From positions 1-47,528 of the forward strand of contig JAUWJD010000027.1 of assembly GCA_030607875.1 (NCBI GenBank): a DNA stretch of 47,528 nt. Reading direction: 5' to 3'. This document shows, one piece after another, positions 16,739 through 24,803 of this stretch. Position numbers and translations under genes: made by a program. The number at the start of each line of letters is the position of its first letter. The first letter of the stretch is position 1. A model generated the notes under the pieces. It did not search any database. It was not told the origin of the DNA and worked only from the letters and a program-made list of their open reading frames with translations. This DNA comes from Chloroflexota bacterium (GTDB lineage Bacteria > Chloroflexota > Anaerolineae > UBA2200).

Positions 16739-17494
16739 CTAGAACTCGAAAGTACCGAAATCCCGCGCCAGCTCGACCGGGCCAGCGAACTCCTTGTGTG
16801 CCTCAGCCAGCAGCGTGTTCAGATGGGTACCAAGGGCAGGATAGTGGATCAGATAGAGTTTGCCCACGCCTGCCTGGGCCGCTACCTGGCCGGCCTGAGC
16901 GGCCGATGAATGGCCAGGGAACTCTCCTGACGCTTCGTGAATGAGCACGTCCGCCCCACGGGCCAGGCGCACCAGGCTGGGGCAAGGGGCAGTGTCGCTG
17001 GAGTAAACGGTGGCACGTCCCGAAGCCTTGCTGATGATCTTCACTGCCATGCTGGGCACGACGTGCTCGGTCGGACAGGCTGTGACCAGCAGATCCGGCA
17101 GGTCCAGGACTATGCTCTGATCTTGCAGCTCCACTTTACGGTAGATTGGCCAGCAGAAGCCAGGCCACTCATCAGGCCGGAAGAGTTCCAGCAAAGCCTG
17201 GACGGTGTGCAGGCTCTCCGGCTCGGCAATGATCTGCAGGGGCGTGTTCTGTCCCAACAGCCAGAGACCGAGCATCAGTATGGGAAAGCCATACATGTGG
17301 TCAGGATGACGATGGGAGAAAACTACGTATCCCAGTTGAGAGGGCTCGATTCCTGCCAACTGCAGCTTGAGCAATGGACTTCCAGCACAGTCGATGAGCA
17401 GTGTGGACAGCTCTCCCTCGACTGCCAGATAGGTGTTGTCATGTCCTACTGCCGGCACCGCTGCCGATGAGCCCAGAAAGGTCAATGTAGCCAA
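16739..17494 (-). CDS. RNase Z-like metallo-beta-lactamase-fold hydrolase
   Basis: About 251 residues from TTG 17494. Metal-binding HxHxDH is present as SHRHPDH with following MYGFP; further ligands are seen in the ACPTEHVVPSMA region, in SSDTAPC and in the final LIHYPALG region. The arrangement (LGSSAAVP at the N-terminus) is that of tRNase Z/ElaC-like and arylsulfatase-like MBL proteins. It may process tRNA 3' ends, but the exosite arm is not evident, so a small-molecule phosphodiesterase is possible. TTG 17494 is preferred because the family begins LxFLGSSAAVP and AGAGGT lies about 9 nt upstream; an upstream TTG at 17530 overlaps a promoter-like sequence. Confidence 0.8.
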   Translation of the reverse strand: MATLTFLGSSAAVPAVGHDNTYLAVEGELSTLLIDCAGSPLLKLQLAGIEPSQLGYVVFSHRHPDHMYGFPILMLGLWLLGQNTPLQIIAEPESLHTVQALLELFRPDEWPGFCWPIYRKVELQDQSIVLDLPDLLVTACPTEHVVPSMAVKIISKASGRATVYSSDTAPCPSLVRLARGADVLIHEASGEFPGHSSAAQAGQVAAQAGVGKLYLIHYPALGTHLNTLLAEAHKEFAGPVELARDFGTFEF

Positions 17495-17562
17495 TACTGT
17501 GTACCTCTGTAGTGTAACGATAGCTCGCAACCGTCAACTGGGAACCTTGGCTATGGGTTTGG

Positions 17563-18153
17563 TCAACGATCCCCCCCCTGCGTAAGGCGCCAGACATGGT
17601 AGACGCGCTGAAGTGCTGTCACGTTGGTCAAGACAGCCATCACCCAAAGCGCCAGCGGTACCCGCTGGACGATCAAAGCGATTGACAGCAAGGCAACCCG
17701 CTCAAAGCGGGTCAGGAGCCCTGTCTTGCACTCCAGGCCCAGCCCTTCGGCGCGAGCTCGCGTGTAACTGACCATCAGCGACCCGACGATTGTGGCGTAG
17801 ATGAGGACCAGCTCTGTTCTGGCTCCGTGCTGCTGCAAGTACCAGAGAAACAGCCCCAAAAGCACAGTTGCCTCAGAGAAACGGTCCATTACCGAATCGA
17901 AAAAAGCGCCAAAGGTGCTGGTTTGCCCCATTTCGCGCGCTACTGCACCATCGAGGGCGTCGAATAGGCTGGCCGCTGCCACCAGGATGCCGCCGACCTG
18001 CAGGCGGCCGGTTGCCAGCACGTACATTACGGGCAGGTTGAGCAGGTAGCCCAACGCGGTCAGGGAATTCGGTGAGATCCCCAGGCGTCCCAGCACCCTG
18101 GCTATCGGTGCTCTGATTCCTTGCGTCCACTTGCGGAGCGGTTCACTGAGCAT
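17563..18153 (-). CDS. CDP-alcohol phosphatidyltransferase (PI/PIP-synthase-like)
   Basis: 196-residue integral membrane enzyme with about six helices that joins CDP-diacylglycerol to a polyol or polyol phosphate. The diagnostic motif D-x2-DG-x2-AR-x8-G-x3-D-x3-D is complete within residues about 63-90 (DALDGAVAREMG, then FGAFFDSVMDR). The start overlaps the glycosyltransferase stop by 11 nt. The linkage to a PimA-like GT4 and an HxxxxD acyltransferase is the same gene set as in the actinobacterial phosphatidylinositol-mannoside operon, so an inositol-phosphate acceptor is plausible, but glycerol phosphate cannot be excluded. Confidence 0.88.
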   Translation of the reverse strand: MLSEPLRKWTQGIRAPIARVLGRLGISPNSLTALGYLLNLPVMYVLATGRLQVGGILVAAASLFDALDGAVAREMGQTSTFGAFFDSVMDRFSEATVLLGLFLWYLQQHGARTELVLIYATIVGSLMVSYTRARAEGLGLECKTGLLTRFERVALLSIALIVQRVPLALWVMAVLTNVTALQRVYHVWRLTQGGDR

Positions 18154-19294
18154 TGTGTGCTGCCTCTGTCCTCTGTGTTATCAGTCGTTCATACAGATCG
18201 AGTATCTGGCGCGCGATGATAGGCCAGTCGTAGCGTGCTGCCTTGCGCCGGCCACGCTGGCCCATTTGCTGACGTAGGGTGGGGTCGCGCAGTAGTGTCA
18301 CGATGCCTTGGGCCAGCGCGTGTTCGTTCTCTGACTCCACCATCAAGCCTTCTTGTCCATCCTCCAGGACGCTGCGATAGCCGGGAATGTCCGTAGCTAC
18401 GATTGGCTTCCCGGCAGCCATTGCCTCCAGCAATACGATCCCAAAGCTCTCAAAACCCGTGGAGGGTGCACAGAACACGTCGCAGGTCTTGTAGTAGCGA
18501 GCCAGTTCCTCAGACGAAACGCGTCCGATGAACTTGGCACCATTCAAGCGATGCATGCGCGCATAGCGCACAAATGGTTCTTTGTCCTCCTTGTCGTAAG
18601 CACCCACCACGATCAGGCGTGCGTCAGGAATGGCTTCGATGATGTAGGGATAGGCACGCATCAGGAAACGGAAGCCTTTGCGCTTTTCCAAGCGCCCCAC
18701 GAAAAGGATGTTCGGGCGGCCATCGGCGAACCTTTCTATGGGCTCAATGTGTGGGCTGCCAAAACGCTGCACGTCGATGCCATTGGGGATGATGATGTAC
18801 TCGCCAGGGAAATAGTAGCTGGCGAGCTCGAGCGCTGCCTGAGAGACACAGATCCTTGCATCGAGCTTGTCAACGAAGGGCTGTACCAGAGCGGCTACTG
18901 TCTCCAGAGCCAGGTGCCGTTTCTCACGAAAGGCATGGAAAGTGCCAACATTCACTGTCTGGGAATGTCGAAGCACAAAGAGTGGCAGAGTTGGAGTCAG
19001 AGGTTCGTGCAGGTGGATGACGTCGAAGCGCTCTTTCCTCAGTAGGCGCTTGACTGGCAGGTATATTCGAGGTGACAGCGTGACACGGCCCACAGAACCA
19101 CCGAAGGGTACGGCAGTGATCGAGGTGCTGATCCTGATCACGTTGTCTGGGATGTTTTCTGCGTCCTCAGCGCAAGGGGCAATAATCTTCACATCGTGGC
19201 CCCAGTCGCGGAGCCAATGGTCCAGGTAGGACACATGTTCCGTGACACCGCCAGGATATGGATACTCGTAGGGGGTAACCAGTGCGATTTTCAT
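18143..19294 (-). CDS. GT4 glycosyltransferase, PimA-like
   Basis: 383-residue GT-B enzyme. The N-terminal domain opens MKIALVTPYEYPYPGGVTEHV with the glycine-rich acceptor loop; HLHEPLTPTLP (about 95-105) is the acceptor-site block typical of PimA-type phosphatidylinositol mannosyltransferases. The C-terminal domain has the donor site: FVGRLEKRKGF, and the E-x7-E motif in ESFGIVLLEAMAAGKP (about 270-285). It probably adds mannose or another hexose to a lipid head group on the cytoplasmic face. Starts 3 nt after the acyltransferase stop and overlaps the CDP-alcohol transferase, so the three are translationally coupled. Confidence 0.88.
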   Translation of the reverse strand: MKIALVTPYEYPYPGGVTEHVSYLDHWLRDWGHDVKIIAPCAEDAENIPDNVIRISTSITAVPFGGSVGRVTLSPRIYLPVKRLLRKERFDVIHLHEPLTPTLPLFVLRHSQTVNVGTFHAFREKRHLALETVAALVQPFVDKLDARICVSQAALELASYYFPGEYIIIPNGIDVQRFGSPHIEPIERFADGRPNILFVGRLEKRKGFRFLMRAYPYIIEAIPDARLIVVGAYDKEDKEPFVRYARMHRLNGAKFIGRVSSEELARYYKTCDVFCAPSTGFESFGIVLLEAMAAGKPIVATDIPGYRSVLEDGQEGLMVESENEHALAQGIVTLLRDPTLRQQMGQRGRRKAARYDWPIIARQILDLYERLITQRTEAAHNAQ

Positions 19295-19297
19295 CGT

Positions 19298-20191
19298 CTA
19301 TGAACTGCTCAGGCTCTCGGGCAGTTTCCAGATAGGCTGAAACATCACCCACTGCTCAGGAGACCGACCAATATACTTCTCCAGAACGGCGACCAGCTTA
19401 GCCATCCCCGCACGTATGTCTCTTCGCCTGTCACCCGTGTTCTCAAGGTCCAGGGGAGGCTCGGTGACAGCCTCGAACGTATTATCTTGCCTGCGCACGC
19501 TAAAGGCCAGCAGTAGCTTGGCCCCCGTACGCAAGGCCAGTTGCACGTGCCAGTCCGGAAGCAAAGCCGGCGCACCAAAGAACTCGATCACTGTCCCGTT
19601 TTCAGCCTCGATTCTGTCTGCAGCCAGGGCCAGGATTTCGTTGTTGCGCAATGCTCTGAACAGTGGCCGCAAGAAGCTATCTGAGGGGATGACTTTGACA
19701 CCCTTGCTGGCCCGCAGAGATGCGACGTATCGATAGAGTTCTTCCGGTTGCAAGTGTTCTGCTACTCCCGTGATTGGGTAGCCTTGCAGCGCGAACCTCT
19801 GCAACACAACGTCAGCATTGCCGAGATGCGCAGAGACCATGATCACACCTTTGCCTGCAGACAACGCCTGGTCTATATGCTCCAAACCGTGCACCGTCAC
19901 CAGGCTCCTGATTTGGTCTGCGCTGAGCGAAGCTACGCGGAAGAGGTCGTAGTAATTGCGGGCCTGGTTGCGAAAGATCTGACGCGCCACCTCTGCGATG
20001 CGTGCCGGGTCGGCCTGCGGCCCCAGGACGTGGCGCAGGTTGTCATGCACATTCTCCCTAGCGGTGGCGCCGTTTTGGTAGGTCAGGCTCCCGATGCGGT
20101 CGAAGACGGCATAGCCTAGGCGTGGCGGAACGTGGGGCATCACGGCGCCGAAGAAGCGATAGACGTAGTAGCTGAGTGAGCCTGGGTTCAT
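19298..20191 (-). CDS. Lysophospholipid/lipid-A-type acyltransferase (PatA-like)
   Basis: 297-residue membrane-associated acyltransferase of the LpxL/HtrB superfamily. The catalytic HX4D motif is SAHLGNAD (His at about 121, Asp at about 126); the downstream block ADRIEAENGTVIEFFGAPALLP matches the acceptor-binding R-x-G.V.FFG region. In monoderm bacteria this family acylates glycolipids such as phosphatidylinositol mannosides rather than lipid A. It is the first gene of the three-gene glycolipid operon and has a sigma-70 promoter 64-93 bp upstream. The N-terminus has a single hydrophobic helix that may hold it at the membrane. Confidence 0.85.
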   Translation of the reverse strand: MNPGSLSYYVYRFFGAVMPHVPPRLGYAVFDRIGSLTYQNGATARENVHDNLRHVLGPQADPARIAEVARQIFRNQARNYYDLFRVASLSADQIRSLVTVHGLEHIDQALSAGKGVIMVSAHLGNADVVLQRFALQGYPITGVAEHLQPEELYRYVASLRASKGVKVIPSDSFLRPLFRALRNNEILALAADRIEAENGTVIEFFGAPALLPDWHVQLALRTGAKLLLAFSVRRQDNTFEAVTEPPLDLENTGDRRRDIRAGMAKLVAVLEKYIGRSPEQWVMFQPIWKLPESLSSS

Positions 20192-20254
20192 AGTGGTGGA
20201 ATCTCCCTGATCTGGGCGTTAGACCGATGATCATGGTTGCTACACATAGAAGTG

Positions 20255-20284
20255 ATGATACAGCATAAGGAATGGGTTTGTCAA
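20255..20284 (-). promoter_or_regulatory. Promoter of the glycolipid operon
   Basis: Minus-strand TTGACA (20284-20279), 18-bp spacer, TATCAT (20260-20255). The palindromic copy B starts 16 bp upstream of the -35. Confidence 0.7.
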
Positions 20285-20300
20285 ACTCGATGGCGGAAGA

Positions 20301-20392
20301 TACTACTTCGTGCATCAACGCTAAACCCCCTCTGGCTCGATTATCACGCCAGAAGCGACTGCCTGAGTTTAGCATTTGACGCAGTACCCTGT
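20301..20392 (+). repeat. Palindromic element, copy B
   Basis: Left end TACTACTTCGTGCATCA, right end TGACGCAGTACCCTGT. Inner stem GCTAAAC/GTTTAGC. The loop has CCTCTGGCTCGATTATCACG and CGACTGCCTGA, matching copy D. It lies between two divergent genes; its right end reads straight into TATAAT (20391-20396) 38 bp before the start of the membrane glycosyltransferase-like gene. Confidence 0.8.
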
Positions 20393-20433
20393 ATAATCCT
20401 GACACAGTCCCTCGACAGGCACGGAGAACACCG

Positions 20434-22971
20434 TTGCGCAGACTCTTGAGCTACGAGTACCTGCTGGAACCTATCCCTGGGCAGCCAGGTCCTTTCCGGC
20501 TTTTCTACCTGCTGCTGGCTTTCGGAACGTGCTGTGGCTTGCTCCTGCTGACCGCTCTCTGGCGGAAGCACCGCTATCCGAGGCTATGGCGAGCCTTGGA
20601 AGCCGAAGCAGTCCTCACTCTGTGTGCTTTGTTGCTCGTCGCTTGCGCGCTTGCGGGTGTGCCCTTTCTGTCCATGCGCATACTGGTCTTTGGGGCCAAC
20701 TTGTTGGCATGGTTTCTTCCTGTCATCGTATGGGCATGGCAACGCGAGCAAGCAAACGTACGGGAGCGAGTCCGGCGTGCGCTGGGTGGCCAGATGGATG
20801 TAGTCCAACCCCTATTGCCCCGGTATACCTCGCTGTTGTTGGTCGGCGCACACCTGGTGGGCCTGATGATGCTCACGGCGCACTACGGATGGCCAATGTG
20901 GTTCCCCATCCTGCTGCTCCTCGGCCTGCTCAGCCCGCAACTGTGGTTCAGCCTGCGCACGCGGCGGTGGCGGGTGCACCTGGAAGCTCTGGCGCCTCTT
21001 TTTTGGGTCTATGGTGTGCTCGTTGCGCGTGTGCTGGTGCTGGTCGTGGCGAAGTTGCTTGCTTACCCGCACTTTTTCCTCCCCGCAGCGTGGGACAACT
21101 TGTTGAACGTGACTGTAGCGCTGTTCGTTGCCGTGCCCTGGGCATTCTTCTCGCAGGTGTATTCGATCCTGCGCTACCAGCGGCATGAACAAGCCATGCT
21201 GCCTGGCATTGCCGCAGTGTGTCTGCTGCTGTCCTTCACCTGGGCTGCGTACGCCTACATCCACCTGCGCACCCGTGGTGTGACCGGCACTGATCCCTAT
21301 TGTTATGCTCAGATGGCGGTGGACCTGGCTGAGCAGGGCGCACCCGTTCACTCCTTTCCACTGGTAGCACACATGGAACAGTTAGGAGTCTTCCCGGAGG
21401 CTGGGGTGCACCTGGGCTACCATCTACCGTTTGACGCCCGCGGCCGGGCAGCTACGGTGTGGCCGATTGGCCAGTCCGTGCTGCTGGCAATAGGGTATGG
21501 GCTGGCAGGGGAGGGGGGACTATACCTGGCCACGCCCGTGCTGGGGCTCTTGTCGCTGGTCGCAATGGCAGCGCTGAGTTGGGAGCTGCTGGCGGGCCGC
21601 TCGACTGGAGAGAAGCTGTGGGTCGGCGCGGTATCCGTCTTGCTGCTGGCCACGTCCTACGCGCAGATCGAGCGCCTGGTCGTGCCCATGGCGGACGCGG
21701 CTGCGCAGTTGTTCACCACACTCACCGCGCTGCTGTGGGTGCAAGCCATGCGCAGTCCCGCCGTCTGCGGAGTCCCGCCATCCCCTAGGCGGGGTCGGGC
21801 GGGGCGGGTCACACGTGGCTCGCGGAAGCAAGCCTGGGCGTTTCTGGCGGGTCTGTCGTTCGGCTGTGCATACTTGGTGCGGCATACCCAATTGGTGCTC
21901 GCGGCCAGCATTCTGTTCCTGGCCTGGGTGACGCGCGCTGAGAAACGACAGAAAGCTGCCGCGCTGGCTTGGTTCGCCGTGGCTGCGTGCTTGGTGGCAA
22001 TACCCGATTTGCTGTATCATCAATGGGTAATGGGCCACTGGCTTCGCCCCGAATCCCTGGAACTGCGCCACTTTTCGTTCGCTTTTGTGGGCCCGATGGC
22101 CGTGCGGGCGGTGCGCGATCTCTTTGGTAGCCGGGAATTCTTGTGCGTCAGCCCATTCATACTCTACGGCCTGTGGCGACAGTGGCGTGAGGACAGGGCG
22201 CATTTCGGGATGCTCAGCAGTTGGCTGATCGCCGTCCTGCTGATCCACCTGCCATACGAGGCGCTGCGTCTGCGCGACCTGCTCTCCGTTTTTCCGGTGC
22301 TTTGCTTCTGGGCTGGCTATGGTGTGCTCGGCTTGTGGCGCTGGCTGACTGACTTGCCAAGGTTGGGTATGCCTGTGTTCCTGCGTGGACTTGGATACGG
22401 CTTTCTGCTGATGGCCCTGTTCTTACTGCGCACGGGCCCTGCCCTGGAGCTGGCCCGCGCGACAGATTTCGACGCTTTCGGGCACCTCAATGTCTCTCAG
22501 AGGGCGGGGTTTGCGCGGATTGGACAGGACACTGAGGAGACTGCGCTGATCGGCGCTTCGCTGAACAGCGGCACAATCGAAATGCACAGCCGACGAACTG
22601 CATTTCGCCCTACTGTGTGGCGAACTGATGAGTTGTATACCTTCGTGGATGACGCAATGACGCGCGGTACGCCAGTCTACCTGCTGGAGGATGGCCTGGA
22701 GATGGCGGCCCCGGTGGCTGCGGCGCGAGAGCGCTATGAGCTGGAGTTGTTGGGCCGTTACGATGTCCCCTTCTACCACACCGGGGGGGGAAGTACGGGC
22801 GGACGCGTGTCGCTTTTTCGGATACAACCCAAGATTGGCTACAGCACAAGAGACACTACTTATGTCACGCAAACTGACGCCCAAGATCATCCTCGAAGGC
22901 ACACGTCTCACCCTCAAGACCGAGATCGCCTTCGCCCTGAACGAGCATCCGCGCATCGTCGGGCCGCGTAA
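20434..22971 (+). CDS. Multi-pass membrane protein, GT-C (PMT/family 39)-like
   Basis: 845-residue integral membrane protein with about 12-14 hydrophobic segments. After an N-terminal membrane half (about 1-280) comes a loop TRGVTGTDPYCYAQMAVDLAEQ (quoted in part) that resembles the first, acid-bearing lumenal loop of GT-C glycosyltransferases using polyprenyl-phosphate sugars. The C-terminal soluble part (about 670-830) ends in a strand VSLFRIQPK. A glycosyltransferase role is inference. TTG 20434 is preceded by GGAG with 7-nt spacing. The frame overlaps the next gene by 110 nt, with an atypical charged tail after about residue 805; the natural end may have been lost, possibly near the run of eight G at 22783-22790. 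Copy B supplies its upstream region. Confidence 0.65.
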   Translation: MRRLLSYEYLLEPIPGQPGPFRLFYLLLAFGTCCGLLLLTALWRKHRYPRLWRALEAEAVLTLCALLLVACALAGVPFLSMRILVFGANLLAWFLPVIVWAWQREQANVRERVRRALGGQMDVVQPLLPRYTSLLLVGAHLVGLMMLTAHYGWPMWFPILLLLGLLSPQLWFSLRTRRWRVHLEALAPLFWVYGVLVARVLVLVVAKLLAYPHFFLPAAWDNLLNVTVALFVAVPWAFFSQVYSILRYQRHEQAMLPGIAAVCLLLSFTWAAYAYIHLRTRGVTGTDPYCYAQMAVDLAEQGAPVHSFPLVAHMEQLGVFPEAGVHLGYHLPFDARGRAATVWPIGQSVLLAIGYGLAGEGGLYLATPVLGLLSLVAMAALSWELLAGRSTGEKLWVGAVSVLLLATSYAQIERLVVPMADAAAQLFTTLTALLWVQAMRSPAVCGVPPSPRRGRAGRVTRGSRKQAWAFLAGLSFGCAYLVRHTQLVLAASILFLAWVTRAEKRQKAAALAWFAVAACLVAIPDLLYHQWVMGHWLRPESLELRHFSFAFVGPMAVRAVRDLFGSREFLCVSPFILYGLWRQWREDRAHFGMLSSWLIAVLLIHLPYEALRLRDLLSVFPVLCFWAGYGVLGLWRWLTDLPRLGMPVFLRGLGYGFLLMALFLLRTGPALELARATDFDAFGHLNVSQRAGFARIGQDTEETALIGASLNSGTIEMHSRRTAFRPTVWRTDELYTFVDDAMTRGTPVYLLEDGLEMAAPVAAARERYELELLGRYDVPFYHTGGGSTGGRVSLFRIQPKIGYSTRDTTYVTQTDAQDHPRRHTSHPQDRDRLRPERASAHRRAA

Positions 22972-23491
22972 ATACCGCTACCATTCGCCGCTCATCTCCG
23001 CCGAGTGGTGCGCCTTCACCAATTACCCCTGGGGGCGGGGGCTGATCAACTTTGAGCCACAGGAAAAAGCCCTGGCCATGGAGACCTACGGCACCTGGGT
23101 GCGACTGTTCGAACTGCTGCGCTACTACTCGTGGATTGTGGACCGCTTCCACATCTCCACCCGCGCCTACCAACTGCAGGCTTACGGCAGAGATTATGAC
23201 TTCCGCTGGTTAGAAGAGAGATTGCTGCCCCTCGGCTTCCACCTGGTCTTTTGCACGCGCAGCCCCGAATCCTTCGAGCAGGCCCGCGCGGAGAAGCTCA
23301 AAGTATCAGGCAATCCAGCCCAGTACGACGACCTGGGAGTATTCATCCGCGAGCAAGAGCTACTGCGCCGCCTGGTCAGCGAGTCCATCCTGCCAACATT
23401 GGTCTTGGAGATATCCGACAGCAACGTGCCCAGGTCCGTGGAGCAAATCGCCGACTGGATGACGGAAACCGGCGGCCTGTGGTCGGAATAG
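22862..23491 (+). CDS. Thymidylate-kinase-like protein with degenerate P-loop
   Basis: 209-residue protein resembling P-loop nucleoside/nucleotide kinases (dTMP kinase or deoxynucleoside kinase). It starts KIILEGTRLTLKTEIAFALN, has the IVDRFHISTRAYQ block matching the DR-x-H/S-x-S substrate motif of these kinases, an LVFCTRSPESFEQAR segment resembling the LID arginines, and a terminal VLEISD strand. The Walker A consensus GxxxxGK[ST] reads GTRLTLKT: the second Gly is Leu while Lys-Thr is kept. It may bind nucleotide differently or be catalytically weak. Start ATG 22862 lies inside the upstream frame. It is followed by a strong terminator 3 nt after the stop. Confidence 0.6.
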   Translation: MSRKLTPKIILEGTRLTLKTEIAFALNEHPRIVGPRKYRYHSPLISAEWCAFTNYPWGRGLINFEPQEKALAMETYGTWVRLFELLRYYSWIVDRFHISTRAYQLQAYGRDYDFRWLEERLLPLGFHLVFCTRSPESFEQARAEKLKVSGNPAQYDDLGVFIREQELLRRLVSESILPTLVLEISDSNVPRSVEQIADWMTETGGLWSE

Positions 23492-23493
23492 CA

Positions 23494-23528
23494 GACCCCA
23501 AAGGTTTTCCAAACCTTTGGGGTCCTTT
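23494..23528 (+). terminator. Intrinsic terminator, CCCCAAAGG palindrome family
   Basis: GACCCCAAAGGTTT, loop TCC, AAACCTTTGGGGTC, then CTTTT. A perfect 14-bp stem that begins 3 nt after the kinase-like gene's stop. Same sequence family as the hairpins at 28635, 39662 and 47363. Confidence 0.85.
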
Positions 23529-23536
23529 TCGCCTCC

Positions 23537-23592
23537 GTAGTGGCGACTTTTGTCGCTTGCTCTTTGCCCACAGCGGCTGAAGCCATCACTAC
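23537..23592. repeat. GTAGTGGCGACT repeat, inverted pair
   Basis: GTAGTGGCGACTTTTGTCGC at the left and GGCTGAAGCCATCACTAC at the right form an imperfect inverted repeat. Related cores are at 4261 and 39709. Similar GACTGAAGTCGC repeats are, to my knowledge, widespread in Chloroflexota and cyanobacteria. Confidence 0.6.
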
Positions 23593-23611
23593 AAGTCGAA
23601 ACGCGATGCCG

Positions 23612-24088
23612 TCACCACTGCCTCGCTCCGCCTAAGGGAGCACACGCACAACCTCGAATCCCAAAGCGGCCACTGGATGCTAACCTCCGCTGCCTAACCA
23701 AGATGTACACCTCGATAGTTCGCAATGGCGGGACGTCTTGCTCGAACGGTCGATGGTAGATCAGGCGCAGTATTTCCTCGCCGGGAGCCACAGCTTCAAA
23801 GTGGAAGGTCATCTTGCCCCCGGTGCCTATGGCCTTGCTATCGGGCTTGAACTGTGCCTCACCATCCTGCTTGACAACGGTGATATCAGGGGTTGCCACC
23901 TCCCAGAGATAGCCGGTGCTCGGATTGGCGTCGAGCACCAGCTCTATCTTGCCGCCGACACGCAGCTCTATCATAGAGCCAGAATCCCTTTCGACCACTC
24001 TGACTGGCCCTCGGACGGGCGGAGCGCATGCAGTCAGCGCAAGGGCGATGACCAGGCCAAGGATAAACAGAATCGCGCAGCGAGACAT
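23612..24088 (-). CDS. Chagasin-family (I42) protease inhibitor lipoprotein
   Basis: Exported inhibitor of papain-like cysteine proteases. From ATG 24088 the protein has a lipoprotein signal with lipobox LTAC, then the I42 immunoglobulin-like fold with its three loops: NPSTGYLW (loop 2-3), GTGGKMTFHF (equivalent of the GxGG loop 4-5) and RPFE (loop 6-7, R-P-W/F). All three conserved tripod loops are present, so an active inhibitor is likely. The C-terminus extends about 25 residues past the last strand with low-complexity sequence. An upstream start at 24139 would spoil the signal peptide. Its target protease is not in the window. Confidence 0.88.
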   Translation of the reverse strand: MSRCAILFILGLVIALALTACAPPVRGPVRVVERDSGSMIELRVGGKIELVLDANPSTGYLWEVATPDITVVKQDGEAQFKPDSKAIGTGGKMTFHFEAVAPGEEILRLIYHRPFEQDVPPLRTIEVYILVRQRRLASSGRFGIRGCACAPLGGARQW

Positions 24089-24308
24089 CTCTACACCCCC
24101 ATTCGTCTCTTGCCGCAACACCACCTCGGTACCACGCAAGTCATCCCACCCATGGCAACTAAGGGTGGAACGGCGCTGAATACCGTAGGCCGCTCAGACA
24201 TCAACTGCCGCTCTGCCTTCCATCCACATCCAGGGCTGATGCGTCCTCTTCAGCGCACTCTCAGCCGCAACGCCAGGGGAATGCCGAACAGAGATGAAGC
24301 AGACTGGC

Positions 24309-24803
24309 TCACCGAAAACCCTGCTGTGCCCCATAACATTGCTGGCTGCGCAAGAATGCCCACTCGATCATCGCGGGTTCTCTGGCTGCCGTGGTGCAGA
24401 GAAGGCTGGGAGCTGGCCGGATGCCAACGCGCCCCAGGTCCAACCGATCCGCATCCCAGCAGATTTGCACGGTGATCTCCGCTTCAGTCCAGCCATCGGT
24501 GTGGTATTCACAGGCAAATGCCAACAACTCAAAATCCTCGTCTGGGAGCTGAATCAGCGAGCCTCGCAGCGTCCTGGCAAAGTTTGCAGCCCGTTTACCG
24601 TGACCTGGATCCCGCCCGTCGTTGAGCCGTTTCGAATCATGCAGCAGGGCAAACAGCTCCACCACCTGGAGCCTGGCACCAGTCAGCCTGGCCAGGCGAA
24701 GGCCGTTCTCGCGTACGCGTGTCCAATGCGGCTCACCGTGGACACTGTGCCAGGACAAGACAAACTCCAGACGAACCAGCTCCAGCAACTCCTTGGGAAT
24801 CAC
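24309..24803 (-). CDS. Small HD-domain hydrolase
   Basis: About 164 residues from GTG 24803. HD-superfamily signatures are visible: His of SVHGEPHWTRV (about 25), the HD doublet in ALLHDSKR (about 55), and His in GHGKRAANFA and EYHTDG. It resembles the YfbR/guanosine-polyphosphate type short HD proteins, which hydrolyse phosphoester bonds; substrate unknown. The GTG overlaps the pdxA stop (GTGA) and AAGGA lies just upstream, so the two are translationally coupled. An ATG 78 nt upstream gives a longer frame but lies inside pdxA. Confidence 0.75.
   Translation of the reverse strand: MIPKELLELVRLEFVLSWHSVHGEPHWTRVRENGLRLARLTGARLQVVELFALLHDSKRLNDGRDPGHGKRAANFARTLRGSLIQLPDEDFELLAFACEYHTDGWTEAEITVQICWDADRLDLGRVGIRPAPSLLCTTAAREPAMIEWAFLRSQQCYGAQQGFR

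Noticed and set aside
20391..20396. TATAAT at the end of copy B as a full promoter of the membrane-protein gene
   Set aside because: No -35 is found 15-19 bp upstream; the TTGACG in the repeat is only 10 bp away.
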